64,000 nt of DNA. Origin: Trebonia kvetii (GTDB taxonomy: Bacteria; Actinomycetota; Actinomycetes; Streptosporangiales; Streptosporangiaceae). The translations under genes and the position numbers were made by a program. Location of the stretch: assembly GCF_007827045.1 (NCBI RefSeq), contig NZ_RPFW01000001.1, positions 658,519 through 722,518 of the forward strand, in the 5' to 3' direction. The notes under the pieces are model-generated. The model made no database searches and was not told the DNA's origin. It saw only the letters and a list, made by a program, of their open reading frames with translations. Each line of letters begins with the position of its first letter. The stretch's first letter is position 1. Of this stretch, positions 7,716 to 17,109 are shown in pieces.

Positions 7716-7930
7716 TTAACCGTGAAGATCCTCCAGGATCTTGCCAGCGTCCTCGATCAGACCATCGACGATCGATGGCCAGTCATCTTGCTCCGCGTGG
7801 TCGGCTACCTCAGACAGGTCCTGGTGGAGTCCATCGGTATTGATTGAGTGCGCCGCGGGGACGTAGAGCACGCTTTTCGGATCTTCCGTGAGCTTCAGTT
7901 GCAGATCCTTACACTGCGTGCGTTGTCCAC
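7716..7930 (-). pseudogene. Possible 3' remnant of an unrecognised gene
   Basis: A minus-strand open stretch ends DDWPSIVDGLIEDAGKILEDLHG followed by TAA. It has protein-like composition (acidic, amphipathic) for about 65 codons but no good start. Upstream in frame it runs into the AraC gene, where it is plainly not coding. It could be the tail of a deleted gene or a 51-residue ORF from a GTG. No family is recognised. Confidence 0.3.
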
Positions 7931-7941
7931 GGTTCTGCGCC

Positions 7942-8940
7942 TTATCGGGTGTGCAGCGTGTGGATGGGCAGCACGCCGAACCGTTGCAGGTAAGCGGCGG
8001 CAAAGTACGCCTGGCTGGCCCAGCCCCACTGGCGGGCCACTCCGGCCACGGTCGTGCCATCGCCGGGCTCGGCGGCCTGGAGATGCGCACGGGCACGTTC
8101 GAGCCGGACGCGGTGCAGGTAACCAATCGGAGTGGTGTCGTAGTGGCGGCGGAACGCGTGCTCCAGGGCCTGGCCGGTCAGCCCGGCCACGGCCGCGATT
8201 TGATCCAGGGTGATCGGCTGGTCGACGTAGGCGTCGATGAAACCGGCCGCCTGGCGCGCACTGGCGGGCGGCACCCAGCCCGAACCGGGTAGATAGCCAG
8301 CGGTCATGGCCGTGTTGGGAAAGGTTTCAAGGAACGCGGCGGCGGCCATCCGGGTCATCTCCTGTACGAGCAGCGCGGAGATTTCGGTTGCCTCGGAGTT
8401 GACAAGCTCGCCGTAGATGAACTCCGCCATTATCGCGAAAAGCTGCCCGGCGTCCGCTGAGACCGGCGCCATGGCCTCGAAGCGCAAGTCCCCGGCGGGC
8501 AGCCCGGTACTCGCCTCGGCCAGCGCATCCGCCGCGGCCCACGGGACCCGCATCGCGATGGCATCGGCATCGTCGATCTCGGCGGTCGACGATAGGTGAG
8601 CCGGCATCATGAACACGTCACCGCCGGTCACGCGCAGCTCTTCCCTGGCCGTCGCGATGACTCCCGAGCCCCGCAGGTACACGCACGCCACCGGCGGGCT
8701 GGTCGGACTGACCTTGGCTGAGTAGGCGAGCCCGCCGTACCGGGTCAGAGACACGTTCAGCCCGCCAGCCGTGGCCGACCGCAGGCCCCCGTGAACCAGG
8801 TTCGGGTCCGGGCAGCTGAAGCTGGGCGTGTGCTCGACGTACAGCTCCCCAATCAGGTCGGCGAGCAGGTCGATGTCCCGAGTGACCAGCTCGGCCCGAT
8901 CCACCGGCACCATCCCGGGCCGTGCACGGATACCCGTCAT
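7942..8940 (-). CDS. AraC-family transcriptional regulator
   Basis: A 332-residue protein. An N-terminal AraC-binding-like (cupin) domain (about 20-180) includes LNVSLTRYGGLAYSAKVSP and the RVTGGDVFMMPAH block. The C-terminal double HTH (about 230-330) includes AAVAGLTGQALEHAFRRHYDTTPIGYLHRVRLERARAHL and a second helix QWGWASQAYFAAAYLQRFGVLP. This is the architecture of AraC activators in the AraC_binding_2 group. The target is unknown; no co-oriented or divergent partner is adjacent, since the next gene upstream is the NACHT gene 260 bp away. Confidence 0.85.
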   Translation of the reverse strand: MTGIRARPGMVPVDRAELVTRDIDLLADLIGELYVEHTPSFSCPDPNLVHGGLRSATAGGLNVSLTRYGGLAYSAKVSPTSPPVACVYLRGSGVIATAREELRVTGGDVFMMPAHLSSTAEIDDADAIAMRVPWAAADALAEASTGLPAGDLRFEAMAPVSADAGQLFAIMAEFIYGELVNSEATEISALLVQEMTRMAAAAFLETFPNTAMTAGYLPGSGWVPPASARQAAGFIDAYVDQPITLDQIAAVAGLTGQALEHAFRRHYDTTPIGYLHRVRLERARAHLQAAEPGDGTTVAGVARQWGWASQAYFAAAYLQRFGVLPIHTLHTR

Positions 8941-9030
8941 CGCCTCTCCCTAGCTTGAGCCGATGCCCCTACGCTACTCGGCACGCCCCGCTGCGTCCGC
9001 TCTCGAACTGCCGGGAGAAGCCGTTCGCTG

Positions 9031-9060
9031 GGGCGAGTAAGCCGGACCCGTTCGGGGATG
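9031..9060 (+). repeat. CCGTTCGG intergenic element, copy A
   Basis: GTAAG (9037-9041) followed by ACCCGTTCGGGGAT (9046-9059), in the gap between the AraC and NACHT genes. One of at least seven related copies in this window, all in non-coding gaps. Confidence 0.5.
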
Positions 9061-9200
9061 TCACCGTTGTCCAAAGTTCGGTACTTTGTCCTGCGGTACG
9101 TGTTCAGCGCGCAACCAGAAGGAGTTACTGACTCGTTCTGCTGGGAAGGCTGCGCTAGAAGACATCAACCGGCGGCACAGACCGGGGCCGGAGGGCTTAC

Positions 9201-12200
9201 TTGAGCGCGAGAGCATGGCGACCGGTTCTGCCCGGATACGGCAACCGGTATCGCCGGTGGGTCCATGACTCGCTTCGTTACGTTGACGTGCAGGATCTCG
9301 CCACCGGCGGCGATCACATCCCCGAGCTTGACGACGTCTACGTCGATGTCGCGCTGGTCAGCCGGGCACCGGATCCGGCTGCGGCTTCGACCGGCCCGGC
9401 GGACGAAGCGGTGGCCGACGGGTCGCAGCGGCACTCGTTCGGCGAACTACTCGACGGCCAGTCGCGCGTGGTGCTCGCGCTTGTCGGGCGGCCGGGCAGC
9501 GGGAAGAGCACGCTGCTCGCGCGGGCCGCGCGGCGCAGCGCGCGGATGTTCGCGCACGGGCGGCTTAATCGCAAGCGCGTGCCGGTGCTGCTCGCGCTGC
9601 GGCAGCACGCCGAGGCGATCGTGGCCGACCCCGCTGTCTCGCTGCCTGACGTGGTGCGGGCCGCGGTCGCCGGCAAGCCGGGCAGGGAACACGCCGGCTG
9701 GTGGGAGCGCCAGCTCGAGGCGGGTCACTGCCTGATCTTGTTCGACGGCCTCGATGAGGTCGCTCGTGAAGAGGACCGCGTCGCCGTGGCCGGCTGGGTC
9801 GAGCGGCAGATCGACACCTATCCGCGCGACGACTTCGTGGTTACCTCCAGGTCCTACGGCGACGCCGACCCGCTGCCGTCCCAGGCGGACCGTTACGTGG
9901 TGCGGCCGTTCACGCCGGAGCAGGTGCGGGTGTTCCTGGACCGCTGGTATCTGGCCGCGGAACGGCATGCCACTTCGAGCTCCGGGCGGGCGGCGCGCCG
10001 CGCTGTAGAGGAACGGAGTCGTGACTCCGCCACCAGGCTCGCCTCGCTGCTCAGGGAGAATCCGGCACTGCAGGAGCTCGCCGTCAATCCGCTGCTGCTG
10101 ACGATGATCGCCACGGCGCACCGGTATCGCGGCGCGCTGCCCGGCACCCGCGCCGACCTGTACGGGGAGATCTGCCAGGTCCTGCTGTCGCGCCGGGTCC
10201 AGGCCAAGGACATGCCCGAGCTCGTCTCCTGGCCCGCCAAGCAGATGCTGCTCGCCGCGCTCGCCTACCAGATGATGGCTGACCACGTCAGTGCGCTGTC
10301 CACCGGGCGCGTCCTTGCCATCATCGAGCCCCAGCTTCGGCGCTTCTCTTCGTCAGTCACGGGCGAGGTGTTCCTTGACGACGTCGCGCGAAACGGCCTG
10401 CTCATCGAGTCTGAGGGCCGGTACGCCTTCGCGCACCTGACATTCCAGGAGTACCTGGCCGCCCGGCACGTCAGCGCCAACTCCGACCTGGTGACCAGCC
10501 TGGCCGGCAACGTCAGCGACCCGTGGTGGCAGGAGACCATCCTGCTGTACGCAGCGACCGCCGACGTCAGCGTCATCGTCCGGGCGTGCCTGGACAGCGG
10601 CACCATCCCGGCTCTAACGCTGGCCTTCGACTGCGACGAGGCCGGCGCCGAGATGGATCCCGAGCTGCGCGAGCGCCTCGACCGGGAGCGCAAGCGTGCG
10701 CTCGAGCCGGACTGCTCCCCCTCGCACCGGCGGCTCATCGCCGGCGTGCAGGCCGCGCGGCTCACCCGGCGCACGCTGACGACCGGCGCCGGAACCCGGG
10801 TCTGCGCGCGACCCGTCCCCGCGGACCTGTACTGGCTGTTTCTCGCCGACACCCGGGCACCCAGGCCCGACAGCAGTCTGGACCCGCGCGCCGACCAGCC
10901 CGCGGCGGGCATCTGGGGTAGCGAGGCGCAGTCCTTCGTCAAGTGGCTGAACTCGATCACCGCCACCGCGACCGGCGTTGAGGTCAGGCTGCCGCGAGGT
11001 GACGAACTCCAGGAAGCCGACATCGCAAGCACGCTGGGCCACCTGCTCCCGGACGTCGTCACGAGCGCGTGGACCGCGCCGGAGCTGGACTTGTGGGTGC
11101 GTCCCGGCCTGCCGCACCCGCACGAGCTGACCGGCGGCGCCCTGAGGCACACGGTCGCCGCCGACACGCGGAGCACCGCCCTGCTGCCGCAGGTGCTGAC
11201 CGCGGCGGTCCTCGACGTCGCCCTCGGCATCATCCGCGACCTCGACGACGTCCGTGCCCTGTCTGGCGCCCTGTCCGGTGACATCGCGGCCCGCGCCAAC
11301 TCCGAGGGGCGGCCGGTTGACCTTATGCACGCGCACGCCCGTGCCATCGCGCTTACCTACGCGCATGCTCTCGAGCTCGCCCGGTCCGACGCCATCACCC
11401 GCACCCGTGCCGCCGGTCTCGAACTGGTCCGCACCCTCGATCTGGCTCCCGCCAGTGCCATGGCCGACGCCATCGCCGGGGACCTCGCCGACGTCATGAT
11501 TCGCGCCAGGGAACGCGCCGTCGACCTCGCCGAGGCCATCGATCAGGATCTGAGCATCCTCGGCGCATTCGACTTCGACATCGGCCACGTGGTTGAGCTG
11601 GCCCGCGTCCACTCGGCCGCCCTCGACCCCGCCTACGCCCGTGCGCTCGGCATCGCGCACTCCCCCGACTTCGGCGTGGCCGCCGCGTTGCGACTGACCG
11701 GAATCGACAATCTCGACTGGGGCGTCGCGCTGCCCGGGGTTCTCGGGCTGCCGTTGCGCTGGGTCGCGGACGGGCCGCTTGGCCGGACGCTTCTTGGGGT
11801 GCTGCCGTCGTCGGCGTCCGGGACCGCTTCCGCTTCCGTGAGTGCCGAGGGGGCACGGGCCGGCGATCCGTATCAGGCGTTCGCCGCCGCGCTCGTGTCG
11901 CAGGCGGGTATTGATGACACGGCCCGGCTGCGGGCGGCGCTTGGCAATTCGCTCGCCGACGAGCTGCGTGACGCGTCGGCGTCCGGTTCTGATGAACGAC
12001 CCGGATCTCCTGGCTGGTACCAGGCGACGGGGCTTGCCCATCTGAGGGACGCCTGGGCGCCGGTGGCCGCCACCCATGAGCCGCCAGCTCCGGCGGAGGC
12101 GGCTTCGCTGAGGGCGGTCGCGCTCGCGCTTGCCGAGTCCGGTGCCGCCGACGCCGGGGTCCTGCGGGCGGTCGCCGCCACCGTCACCGCGATCGAGAGC

Positions 12201-12254
12201 CGGAGCAAGGGCGAGTCCCCGGCCGGGGAGTCGGTCATTCTCGCTCTCGTTTAA
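9201..12254 (+). CDS. NACHT NTPase with SUMF1-like segment and helical tail
   Basis: A 1017-residue STAND-type NTPase. The NACHT domain spans about 90-420: Walker A LVGRPGSGKSTLLARA (about 94-109), Walker B CLILFDGLDEVAREEDR (about 176-192), sensor-like FVVTSRSYG, and the winged-helix AHLTFQEYLAARH. Residues about 530-640 resemble a degraded formylglycine-generating-enzyme/SUMF1 domain (ARPVPADLYWLFLADTR, then FVKWLN, then VRLPRGDEL). The C-terminal third is Ala/Leu/Asp-rich and helical, with repeat-like units such as RAVDLAEAIDQDL. The start is TTG with GGAGGG just upstream. Bacterial NACHT proteins are often antiphage sensors. No effector domain is obvious. Confidence 0.75.
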   Translation: MSARAWRPVLPGYGNRYRRWVHDSLRYVDVQDLATGGDHIPELDDVYVDVALVSRAPDPAAASTGPADEAVADGSQRHSFGELLDGQSRVVLALVGRPGSGKSTLLARAARRSARMFAHGRLNRKRVPVLLALRQHAEAIVADPAVSLPDVVRAAVAGKPGREHAGWWERQLEAGHCLILFDGLDEVAREEDRVAVAGWVERQIDTYPRDDFVVTSRSYGDADPLPSQADRYVVRPFTPEQVRVFLDRWYLAAERHATSSSGRAARRAVEERSRDSATRLASLLRENPALQELAVNPLLLTMIATAHRYRGALPGTRADLYGEICQVLLSRRVQAKDMPELVSWPAKQMLLAALAYQMMADHVSALSTGRVLAIIEPQLRRFSSSVTGEVFLDDVARNGLLIESEGRYAFAHLTFQEYLAARHVSANSDLVTSLAGNVSDPWWQETILLYAATADVSVIVRACLDSGTIPALTLAFDCDEAGAEMDPELRERLDRERKRALEPDCSPSHRRLIAGVQAARLTRRTLTTGAGTRVCARPVPADLYWLFLADTRAPRPDSSLDPRADQPAAGIWGSEAQSFVKWLNSITATATGVEVRLPRGDELQEADIASTLGHLLPDVVTSAWTAPELDLWVRPGLPHPHELTGGALRHTVAADTRSTALLPQVLTAAVLDVALGIIRDLDDVRALSGALSGDIAARANSEGRPVDLMHAHARAIALTYAHALELARSDAITRTRAAGLELVRTLDLAPASAMADAIAGDLADVMIRARERAVDLAEAIDQDLSILGAFDFDIGHVVELARVHSAALDPAYARALGIAHSPDFGVAAALRLTGIDNLDWGVALPGVLGLPLRWVADGPLGRTLLGVLPSSASGTASASVSAEGARAGDPYQAFAAALVSQAGIDDTARLRAALGNSLADELRDASASGSDERPGSPGWYQATGLAHLRDAWAPVAATHEPPAPAEAASLRAVALALAESGAADAGVLRAVAATVTAIESRSKGESPAGESVILALV

Positions 12255-12308
12255 ATTCGTTAGATTGTTGAAATCAAAACCACATCCCCGTGATGTTGGT
12301 TGTTGTCC

Positions 12309-13292
12309 ATGTCTGATCTCCCTGCGGGGCTATTCCGAAGGCATTACTCGCGGCTTGTGACGGGCGCGATCGTGGCCGCGCTCTGCATGGCCGCCGCCGG
12401 ATGCGCCGCGGCCTCGTCCGCCTCCAGCGCGACGCCGTCCCAGGTGCCGAGTCCCGCGGTCAGTGGTGGCGCCGGCCTCACGCTGAGCAACGCGCCAGGA
12501 TTGTCGTCCGCCTTCGGGTCGACTCCCCTGCCGCGTAAGACGGTCATCGCCGGACCGCCCGCCGATCCGTTCGCCGGGACTCCCGCTGATTCCTGGGCCG
12601 ATGGTCCCGCAGGGATCGTGCTCCCGGCCGCTAAGCCCATCGGCGGGTTCAGCAGAGACCAGGTTAAGTTCGCCTACCAGCGGACGCGCAAGCTGCTTAT
12701 CGCCGCCAATCTCAACAGCACGACACTGCTCGGCGGGGCACCGACCGCCTTCGCCAGCCTGCTGACCGCCGGGGACCGCACCTGGTTCCTGAACGGGCTG
12801 AACAAGAAGGGCGTCGACAAGCAGGGCGACGCCCTGAGTACCCGGGGCATGGTCATGTCCTTCCCGCCCGGAAAGGCGCAGCTGATCGGCGACGTGATCA
12901 AGGTGCACGGAGTCATGCACGCCCATGCCGCGGTCGACAAGGCCGGCTACAACGTGCTCGATGTCGATGTCGACTACATCTTCGTCTACGCGATCGAGCC
13001 GCCGCACAACCCGGCGTCCTGGATGCGCATAGTCAACGAGGTGGACTGGACCCTGTCCTTCGGGAACTGGGCGGGAGCCGCGACCACGTTCGAGCCTTCG
13101 ATATCGACCAACGGCATCGGCGGCGTCGCGGGCGCGCTGTGCGGGACGACGGACGGTTACCAGCACCCCGACTACCCGGACAACCCCTCAAGCGAGGCGC
13201 AGCCGACTGACTCGCCCAGCGGCACGCCGGTGGATCCGTACGTGATCGGGCAGCCGCGGTTGGCCGGCTGCCAGGCCACGACAGGCACCTGA
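12309..13292 (+). CDS. Secreted lipoprotein of unknown function
   Basis: A 327-residue exported lipoprotein: basic N-terminus, hydrophobic segment LVTGAIVAALCMAAAGC with lipobox Cys near residue 32, a Ser/Ala/Pro-rich linker, then a soluble domain of about 230 residues (GFSRDQVKFAYQRTRKLLI ... DVDVDYIFVYAIEPP). ATG 12309 is preferred to the in-frame TTG at 12300. It starts 55 bases after the NACHT gene on the same strand and could be co-transcribed. No family is recognised. The VDVDYIFVYA pattern suggests a beta-rich domain. Confidence 0.65.
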   Translation: MSDLPAGLFRRHYSRLVTGAIVAALCMAAAGCAAASSASSATPSQVPSPAVSGGAGLTLSNAPGLSSAFGSTPLPRKTVIAGPPADPFAGTPADSWADGPAGIVLPAAKPIGGFSRDQVKFAYQRTRKLLIAANLNSTTLLGGAPTAFASLLTAGDRTWFLNGLNKKGVDKQGDALSTRGMVMSFPPGKAQLIGDVIKVHGVMHAHAAVDKAGYNVLDVDVDYIFVYAIEPPHNPASWMRIVNEVDWTLSFGNWAGAATTFEPSISTNGIGGVAGALCGTTDGYQHPDYPDNPSSEAQPTDSPSGTPVDPYVIGQPRLAGCQATTGT

Positions 13293-13302
13293 CATGGGGC
13301 GG

Positions 13303-13324
13303 GTACGCCGAACCCGTTCGGGAT
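13303..13324 (+). repeat. CCGTTCGG intergenic element, copy B
   Basis: GTACGCCGAACCCGTTCGGG and a following AT, between the lipoprotein stop and the PPOX-fold gene. Same pattern as copy A. Confidence 0.5.
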
Positions 13325-13412
13325 GGGATTGTCAGGAGCCGGGGATGCCTCACGGGCCGTTGTCTTGCGGCGCGGTTGACTTCAACTTCGCTTTAAGTTT
13401 TACGGTCGGAGC

Positions 13413-13838
13413 ATGACTTTTACCGAGGCTGAACAGCGCTTCATGGCGCGGCAGGATCGCGGGCACCTGGCGACCGTCGGCCCTGACGGCGTTCCCCAGG
13501 TCAAGCCGCTGGGATTCACCTATAACGGGACGCTCGACACCATCGACATTTCCGGGTGGAACATGGCGGGCAGCGCCAAGTACCGCAACGTGCGCGCCAA
13601 CCCGCACGTGGCCTTCGTGGTGGACGAGGTGACCGAGCCGACGATGGAGGGGGCGCACTTCCTCGAGATCCGGGGTGAGGCGGAGCACGCTGTCGGGCCG
13701 CATGATCCGACCGGGCACCTGTCGACAGAGATCATCCGGATTCATCCGCGCCGGGTGCTCTCGTTCAACGTGGACCCCGACCATCCGGGCTTCGCGGCAC
13801 GCGATATCGGGCCCGGCGGCGGCAGCGAGGTGGCCTGA
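13413..13838 (+). CDS. PPOX-class (F420-dependent-type) oxidoreductase
   Basis: A 141-residue split-barrel flavin/deazaflavin protein: ARQDRGHLATVGPDGVPQVKPLGF at the N-terminus, then KYRNVRANPHVAFVVDEV and FLEIRGEAE. This pattern fits the actinobacterial PPOX-class F420-dependent group rather than true pyridoxamine-phosphate oxidases. The substrate is unknown. Its stop is 4 bases before the next ATG, so it is operonic with the quinone-oxidoreductase-like gene. Confidence 0.75.
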   Translation: MTFTEAEQRFMARQDRGHLATVGPDGVPQVKPLGFTYNGTLDTIDISGWNMAGSAKYRNVRANPHVAFVVDEVTEPTMEGAHFLEIRGEAEHAVGPHDPTGHLSTEIIRIHPRRVLSFNVDPDHPGFAARDIGPGGGSEVA

Positions 13839-13842
13839 CGCC

Positions 13843-14826
13843 ATGCGTGCCATTGAGGTGCGGCGCTTCGGCGCGCCTGACGTGCTTGAGATCGCAGATC
13901 TTGCCGACCCGACACCGGGGCCGGAGCAGCTGGTGGTCGCGTCCTCGGCAAGCGACGTCTTGTTCGTCGACACGATGATCCGCTCCGGCGCTGGGGCCAG
14001 TTACTTCCCGATCAAGCCGCCCTACGTGCCGGGCAACGGCGTCGGCGGGACGGTGGTCGCGGCCGGCGAGTCGGTGGGGCGGGAATGGCTCGGGCGGCGA
14101 GTGGCCGCGCACACCGGCGGACCCGGCGGGACAGGCGGGTACGCCGAACTAGCGGTGGCGGACCTTGAGCACGCGATCGTCGTCCCCGACGAGGTTGACC
14201 TGCTGGCCGCCACGGCCGTCCTGCATGACGGAACGACAGCGCTGCGCGTCCTGGAGACCACGGCCCCGCAGCCCGGCGAGTGGGTCCTGGTGCTTGGCGC
14301 GGCCGGAGGCATGGGGATACTCCTCGTCCAGTTGCTGAGCACCCAAGGCGTGAACGTCGTCGGCGCGGCACGGGGGCAGGCCAAGCAGGACGCCGTGCGA
14401 CGGGCGGGAGCGCGCGGGGCGGTTGACTACGGGCTGCCGGACTGGGACACCGCAGTGCTCGACACCACTGGCGGCACGCGGCCGGCGGTCGTTCTGGATG
14501 GCGTGGGCGGCGCGATAGGTTCGGCAGCCTTCGGCCTCGTCGCGGATGGCGGACGGTTCTCGGCTCACGGCGCGCCGAGCGGTTCCCCGGCCAGCATTGA
14601 CCAGGATGCGGCACGGCGCCGGCGGGTCCGGGTGGGCACCATCCGCGACCTGCAGTACGGGCCCGGCGACCGATCCCGGCTCATAGGAGAAGTCCTGCGG
14701 CAACTGGCTGGGCGGCGGATCTCCCCGCTGATCGGCCAGACCTTCTCCCTCGCCGACGCGGCCAAGGCGCATGAGGCAATCGAGGGACGCCGCACGGTGG
14801 CGAAGACGCTGCTGCTGACGGACTGA
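13843..14826 (+). CDS. Zinc-less MDR/quinone oxidoreductase-like protein
   Basis: A 327-residue medium-chain dehydrogenase/reductase of the NADPH:quinone reductase branch. It has a GroES-like N-domain (RAIEVRRFGAPDVLEIADL), a Rossmann domain with VLVLGAAGGMGILLVQLL (nucleotide loop), and a C-terminal YxxGD-like segment (LQYGPGDRSRL). It lacks the catalytic and structural Zn cysteines of alcohol dehydrogenases. Translation probably couples to the PPOX gene, 4 bases upstream. It could reduce quinones or enones. It ends 3 bases before the convergent MarR gene. Confidence 0.75.
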   Translation: MRAIEVRRFGAPDVLEIADLADPTPGPEQLVVASSASDVLFVDTMIRSGAGASYFPIKPPYVPGNGVGGTVVAAGESVGREWLGRRVAAHTGGPGGTGGYAELAVADLEHAIVVPDEVDLLAATAVLHDGTTALRVLETTAPQPGEWVLVLGAAGGMGILLVQLLSTQGVNVVGAARGQAKQDAVRRAGARGAVDYGLPDWDTAVLDTTGGTRPAVVLDGVGGAIGSAAFGLVADGGRFSAHGAPSGSPASIDQDAARRRRVRVGTIRDLQYGPGDRSRLIGEVLRQLAGRRISPLIGQTFSLADAAKAHEAIEGRRTVAKTLLLTD

Positions 14827-14829
14827 GCG

Positions 14830-15396
14830 TCAGGAACGCGGCTTGGCCGGGGGCGGCCCGTCCGCCATGCGGGCCGCCACCACGCCGTCAAGCCGTGCCT
14901 GGATAAGCCCGAGGACCGACTGGCATTTCGCCAGGTCGTCGGGGTCGATGCCGGCGAGCAGGTCGTGGGCCAGGCCCTCGTAACCCTCGCGCATCGTGGC
15001 CAGCGCCGCCTCCGACGCGGGCGTGATCGAGATGATCGTCGCGCGGCGGTCCTCCGGGTGCGGTGAGCGGGTCACCCAGCCGTCGGCCTCGAGCGCGTCG
15101 ATGAGGCCGGTTACCGTGCGCGGAGAGATGCCGAGCTGCTGGCTGAGCGCGCGCATCACCACCGGGCCCGACGCCTGCAGCGCCCACAGCACGCGGCCGC
15201 GGGCGAAGCCCATGCCGTACTCACGGGCGCCGTGATCCATCAGTTCAGTGAGCTGCGGCGCGAGCCGGAACAGCCGGCCCACGACGCTCACCGCCAGGTC
15301 GGCAGAGGAGGGATCGGTGCCCGCGGAGCCGCGGGCAGCCTCGACGTCCGCGGAGGCGGACGCGGACACAGGCCAGGGACTTACTGAGTCAGACAT
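14830..15396 (-). CDS. MarR-family regulator, divergent from exporter
   Basis: About 188 residues with a MarR winged helix (about 40-140): GRVLWALQASGPVVMRALSQQLGISPRTVTGLIDALEADGWV, then the wing TRSPHPEDRRATIISITP. A GTG 18 bases upstream (15414) is an alternative start. It is divergent from the ABC exporter, with a 37-base gap containing CCTCAC twice (15409-15414 and 15425-15430). The likely role is drug- or metabolite-responsive repression of the exporter. Confidence 0.8.
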   Translation of the reverse strand: MSDSVSPWPVSASASADVEAARGSAGTDPSSADLAVSVVGRLFRLAPQLTELMDHGAREYGMGFARGRVLWALQASGPVVMRALSQQLGISPRTVTGLIDALEADGWVTRSPHPEDRRATIISITPASEAALATMREGYEGLAHDLLAGIDPDDLAKCQSVLGLIQARLDGVVAARMADGPPPAKPRS

Positions 15397-15433
15397 ATTG
15401 TCCGGCGACCTCACTAACTGCTAGCCTCACGAT

Positions 15434-16180
15434 ATGAGCGATGTTACGCCAGCCATCGAGGTCCGCGCTGTTCATAAGGCGTTTGGCCTGGTCCAGGCAC
15501 TTGACGGAGTGGATCTCACCGTCAGCACAGGCACGCTGACCGCGCTGCTCGGTCCCAATGGCGCTGGGAAGACCACGCTGGTTCGGATCATCGCGACCCT
15601 CGCCAGGGCAGACGACGGCCAGGTGCGGGTGTTCGGGTATGACACCGCGAAGCAGGCGGCCCAGGTCCGGGTGCGCATCGGGCTCACCGGGCAGTACGCG
15701 GGACTCGACGACGCGCTGAACGGCCAGGACAACCTGATCCTCATCGGCCGCCTGGCCGGACTGGGCCGCGGTGCCGTTCGACGCAGAGCAGCAGAACTCG
15801 CGGGTGCGCTTGGGCTGACCGATGCCATCGATCGGATGGTGCGGACCTACTCCGGCGGCATGCGCCGGCGCCTCGACCTCGCCGCCAGCCTGATGCACCG
15901 GCCGGAGCTGCTGGTACTCGACGAGCCGACGACCGGCCTCGATCCCGCCAGCCGGCAGCAGCTCTGGGCGATCCTGACCGAGCTCAAGGCGGCAGGCACC
16001 ACGATGCTGCTCACCACGCAATACCTGGAGGAGGCCGACCGGTTCGCGGACGTCGTGCATGTCCTCGACCACGGCAAAATCATCGCCTCCGGCACCCCGG
16101 AGCAGCTCAAGGAGCGGGCGGGCGGCGCGGGCACCTCACTCGACGACGCCTTCCTCGCGTTGACGCGGAGCGTGTCATGA
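15434..16180 (+). CDS. DrrA-like ABC exporter ATP-binding protein
   Basis: A 248-residue ABC ATPase: Walker A GPNGAGKTTLVR (about 37-48), Q-loop near GLTGQYAGLDD, signature YSGGMRRRLDLA, Walker B LLVLDEPTTGLDP, and the H-loop TTQYLEEADR. The signature and the GTPEQLKERAG tail are those of daunorubicin-resistance DrrA-type exporters. A TAGCCT hexamer ends 6 bases before the ATG, so the transcript is probably leaderless. It overlaps the permease gene by 4 bases and is probably controlled by the divergent MarR protein. Confidence 0.9.
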   Translation: MSDVTPAIEVRAVHKAFGLVQALDGVDLTVSTGTLTALLGPNGAGKTTLVRIIATLARADDGQVRVFGYDTAKQAAQVRVRIGLTGQYAGLDDALNGQDNLILIGRLAGLGRGAVRRRAAELAGALGLTDAIDRMVRTYSGGMRRRLDLAASLMHRPELLVLDEPTTGLDPASRQQLWAILTELKAAGTTMLLTTQYLEEADRFADVVHVLDHGKIIASGTPEQLKERAGGAGTSLDDAFLALTRSVS

Positions 16181-16968
16181 CCACCGCCGCCGTGTCCTAC
16201 CGCCCGGCGCGCGACAGCGCCCTCATCGCCGGCCGCAACCTGCGCGTCCTGCGCAAGAACCCCGGCCGGATGATCTACCCCCTGGTGCAGCCGCTGGTGC
16301 TGCTGGTGATGTTCGTGTCCGTGTTCGGCAACCTGGCCGTCACCGCGCACGCCGCCGGCGCCAGCGGAACGTACCGCCAGTTCCTCATCCCCGGCATCAT
16401 CATCGAGAACGCGGCGCTCACCGCACCGACCACCGGCCTTGCGCTGCTGCGGGACACGAGCAGCGGCCTGGCCGACCGGTTCCGCTCGCTGCCCATGTCC
16501 CGCGCGGCGGTGCTCGCCGGGCGGCTCGCCTCCGACGCGGTCGTTTTCGCTGTCCAGGCGGTGCTGTTGCTCGCGGTCGCGGCGCCGCTCGGCTTCCACG
16601 TCGCGGGCGAACTGCCGGCCCTGGCCGCCATCGTGGCGGTCACTGTCGCCTTCGCACTCAGCGTCGCCGTCCTTTCCGCCTGGCTCGCGCTGCTGATTAA
16701 CGACCCAGAGACAGCAGAACGGGTGCTGTTCTTCCCCGCCATCGCCCTGGCTTTCATCAGTTCGGCGTTCGCCCCAGTCGCGGACCTAGCGGGGTGGATG
16801 CAGCCGATCGCACGGGCCAACCCGGTCACCGCGGCGGCCGCCGTCATCAGGTCGCTCGCCAGCGGCGGTGCTGTCGGCGTTCCGCTGCTCGAACTCGGCT
16901 GCTGGACGGCCGCCCTGATCCTGATCCCCGGCTTTCTCGCCGCCCGCCGCTGGAACGCTCCTCGCTGA
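16177..16968 (+). CDS. DrrB-like ABC-2 permease
   Basis: A 263-residue ABC-2 type membrane subunit with six predicted helices, starting after a basic N-terminus (RNLRVLRKNPGRMIYPLVQPLVLLVMF). It includes the family block FLIPGIIIENAALTAPTTGLALLRDTSSGLADRFRSLPMSR, typical of DrrB exporters that form a dimer with the adjacent ATPase. It overlaps the upstream gene by ATGA. The exported compound is unknown. Confidence 0.88.
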   Translation: MTTAAVSYRPARDSALIAGRNLRVLRKNPGRMIYPLVQPLVLLVMFVSVFGNLAVTAHAAGASGTYRQFLIPGIIIENAALTAPTTGLALLRDTSSGLADRFRSLPMSRAAVLAGRLASDAVVFAVQAVLLLAVAAPLGFHVAGELPALAAIVAVTVAFALSVAVLSAWLALLINDPETAERVLFFPAIALAFISSAFAPVADLAGWMQPIARANPVTAAAAVIRSLASGGAVGVPLLELGCWTAALILIPGFLAARRWNAPR

Positions 16969-17109
16969 CCCATGTCGGAGTGGCAACAGGCCCTTGCCTC
17001 CTGCCTCTTGCGCTCCCAGCCCGTTCCCCCCGGCACCGCAAGAAATCAGCGCGCGGGTCATCCGCCGAGCGCCCCCGGGACGGCCGGCTGCCGAGGCCGG
17101 GTGTGGCAG

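Noticed and set aside
10614..12077. Long minus-strand open frame opposite the NACHT gene
   Set aside because: It mirrors the GC-rich coding strand. The composition is Gly/Arg-rich with no domain, while the plus strand has clear NACHT motifs.
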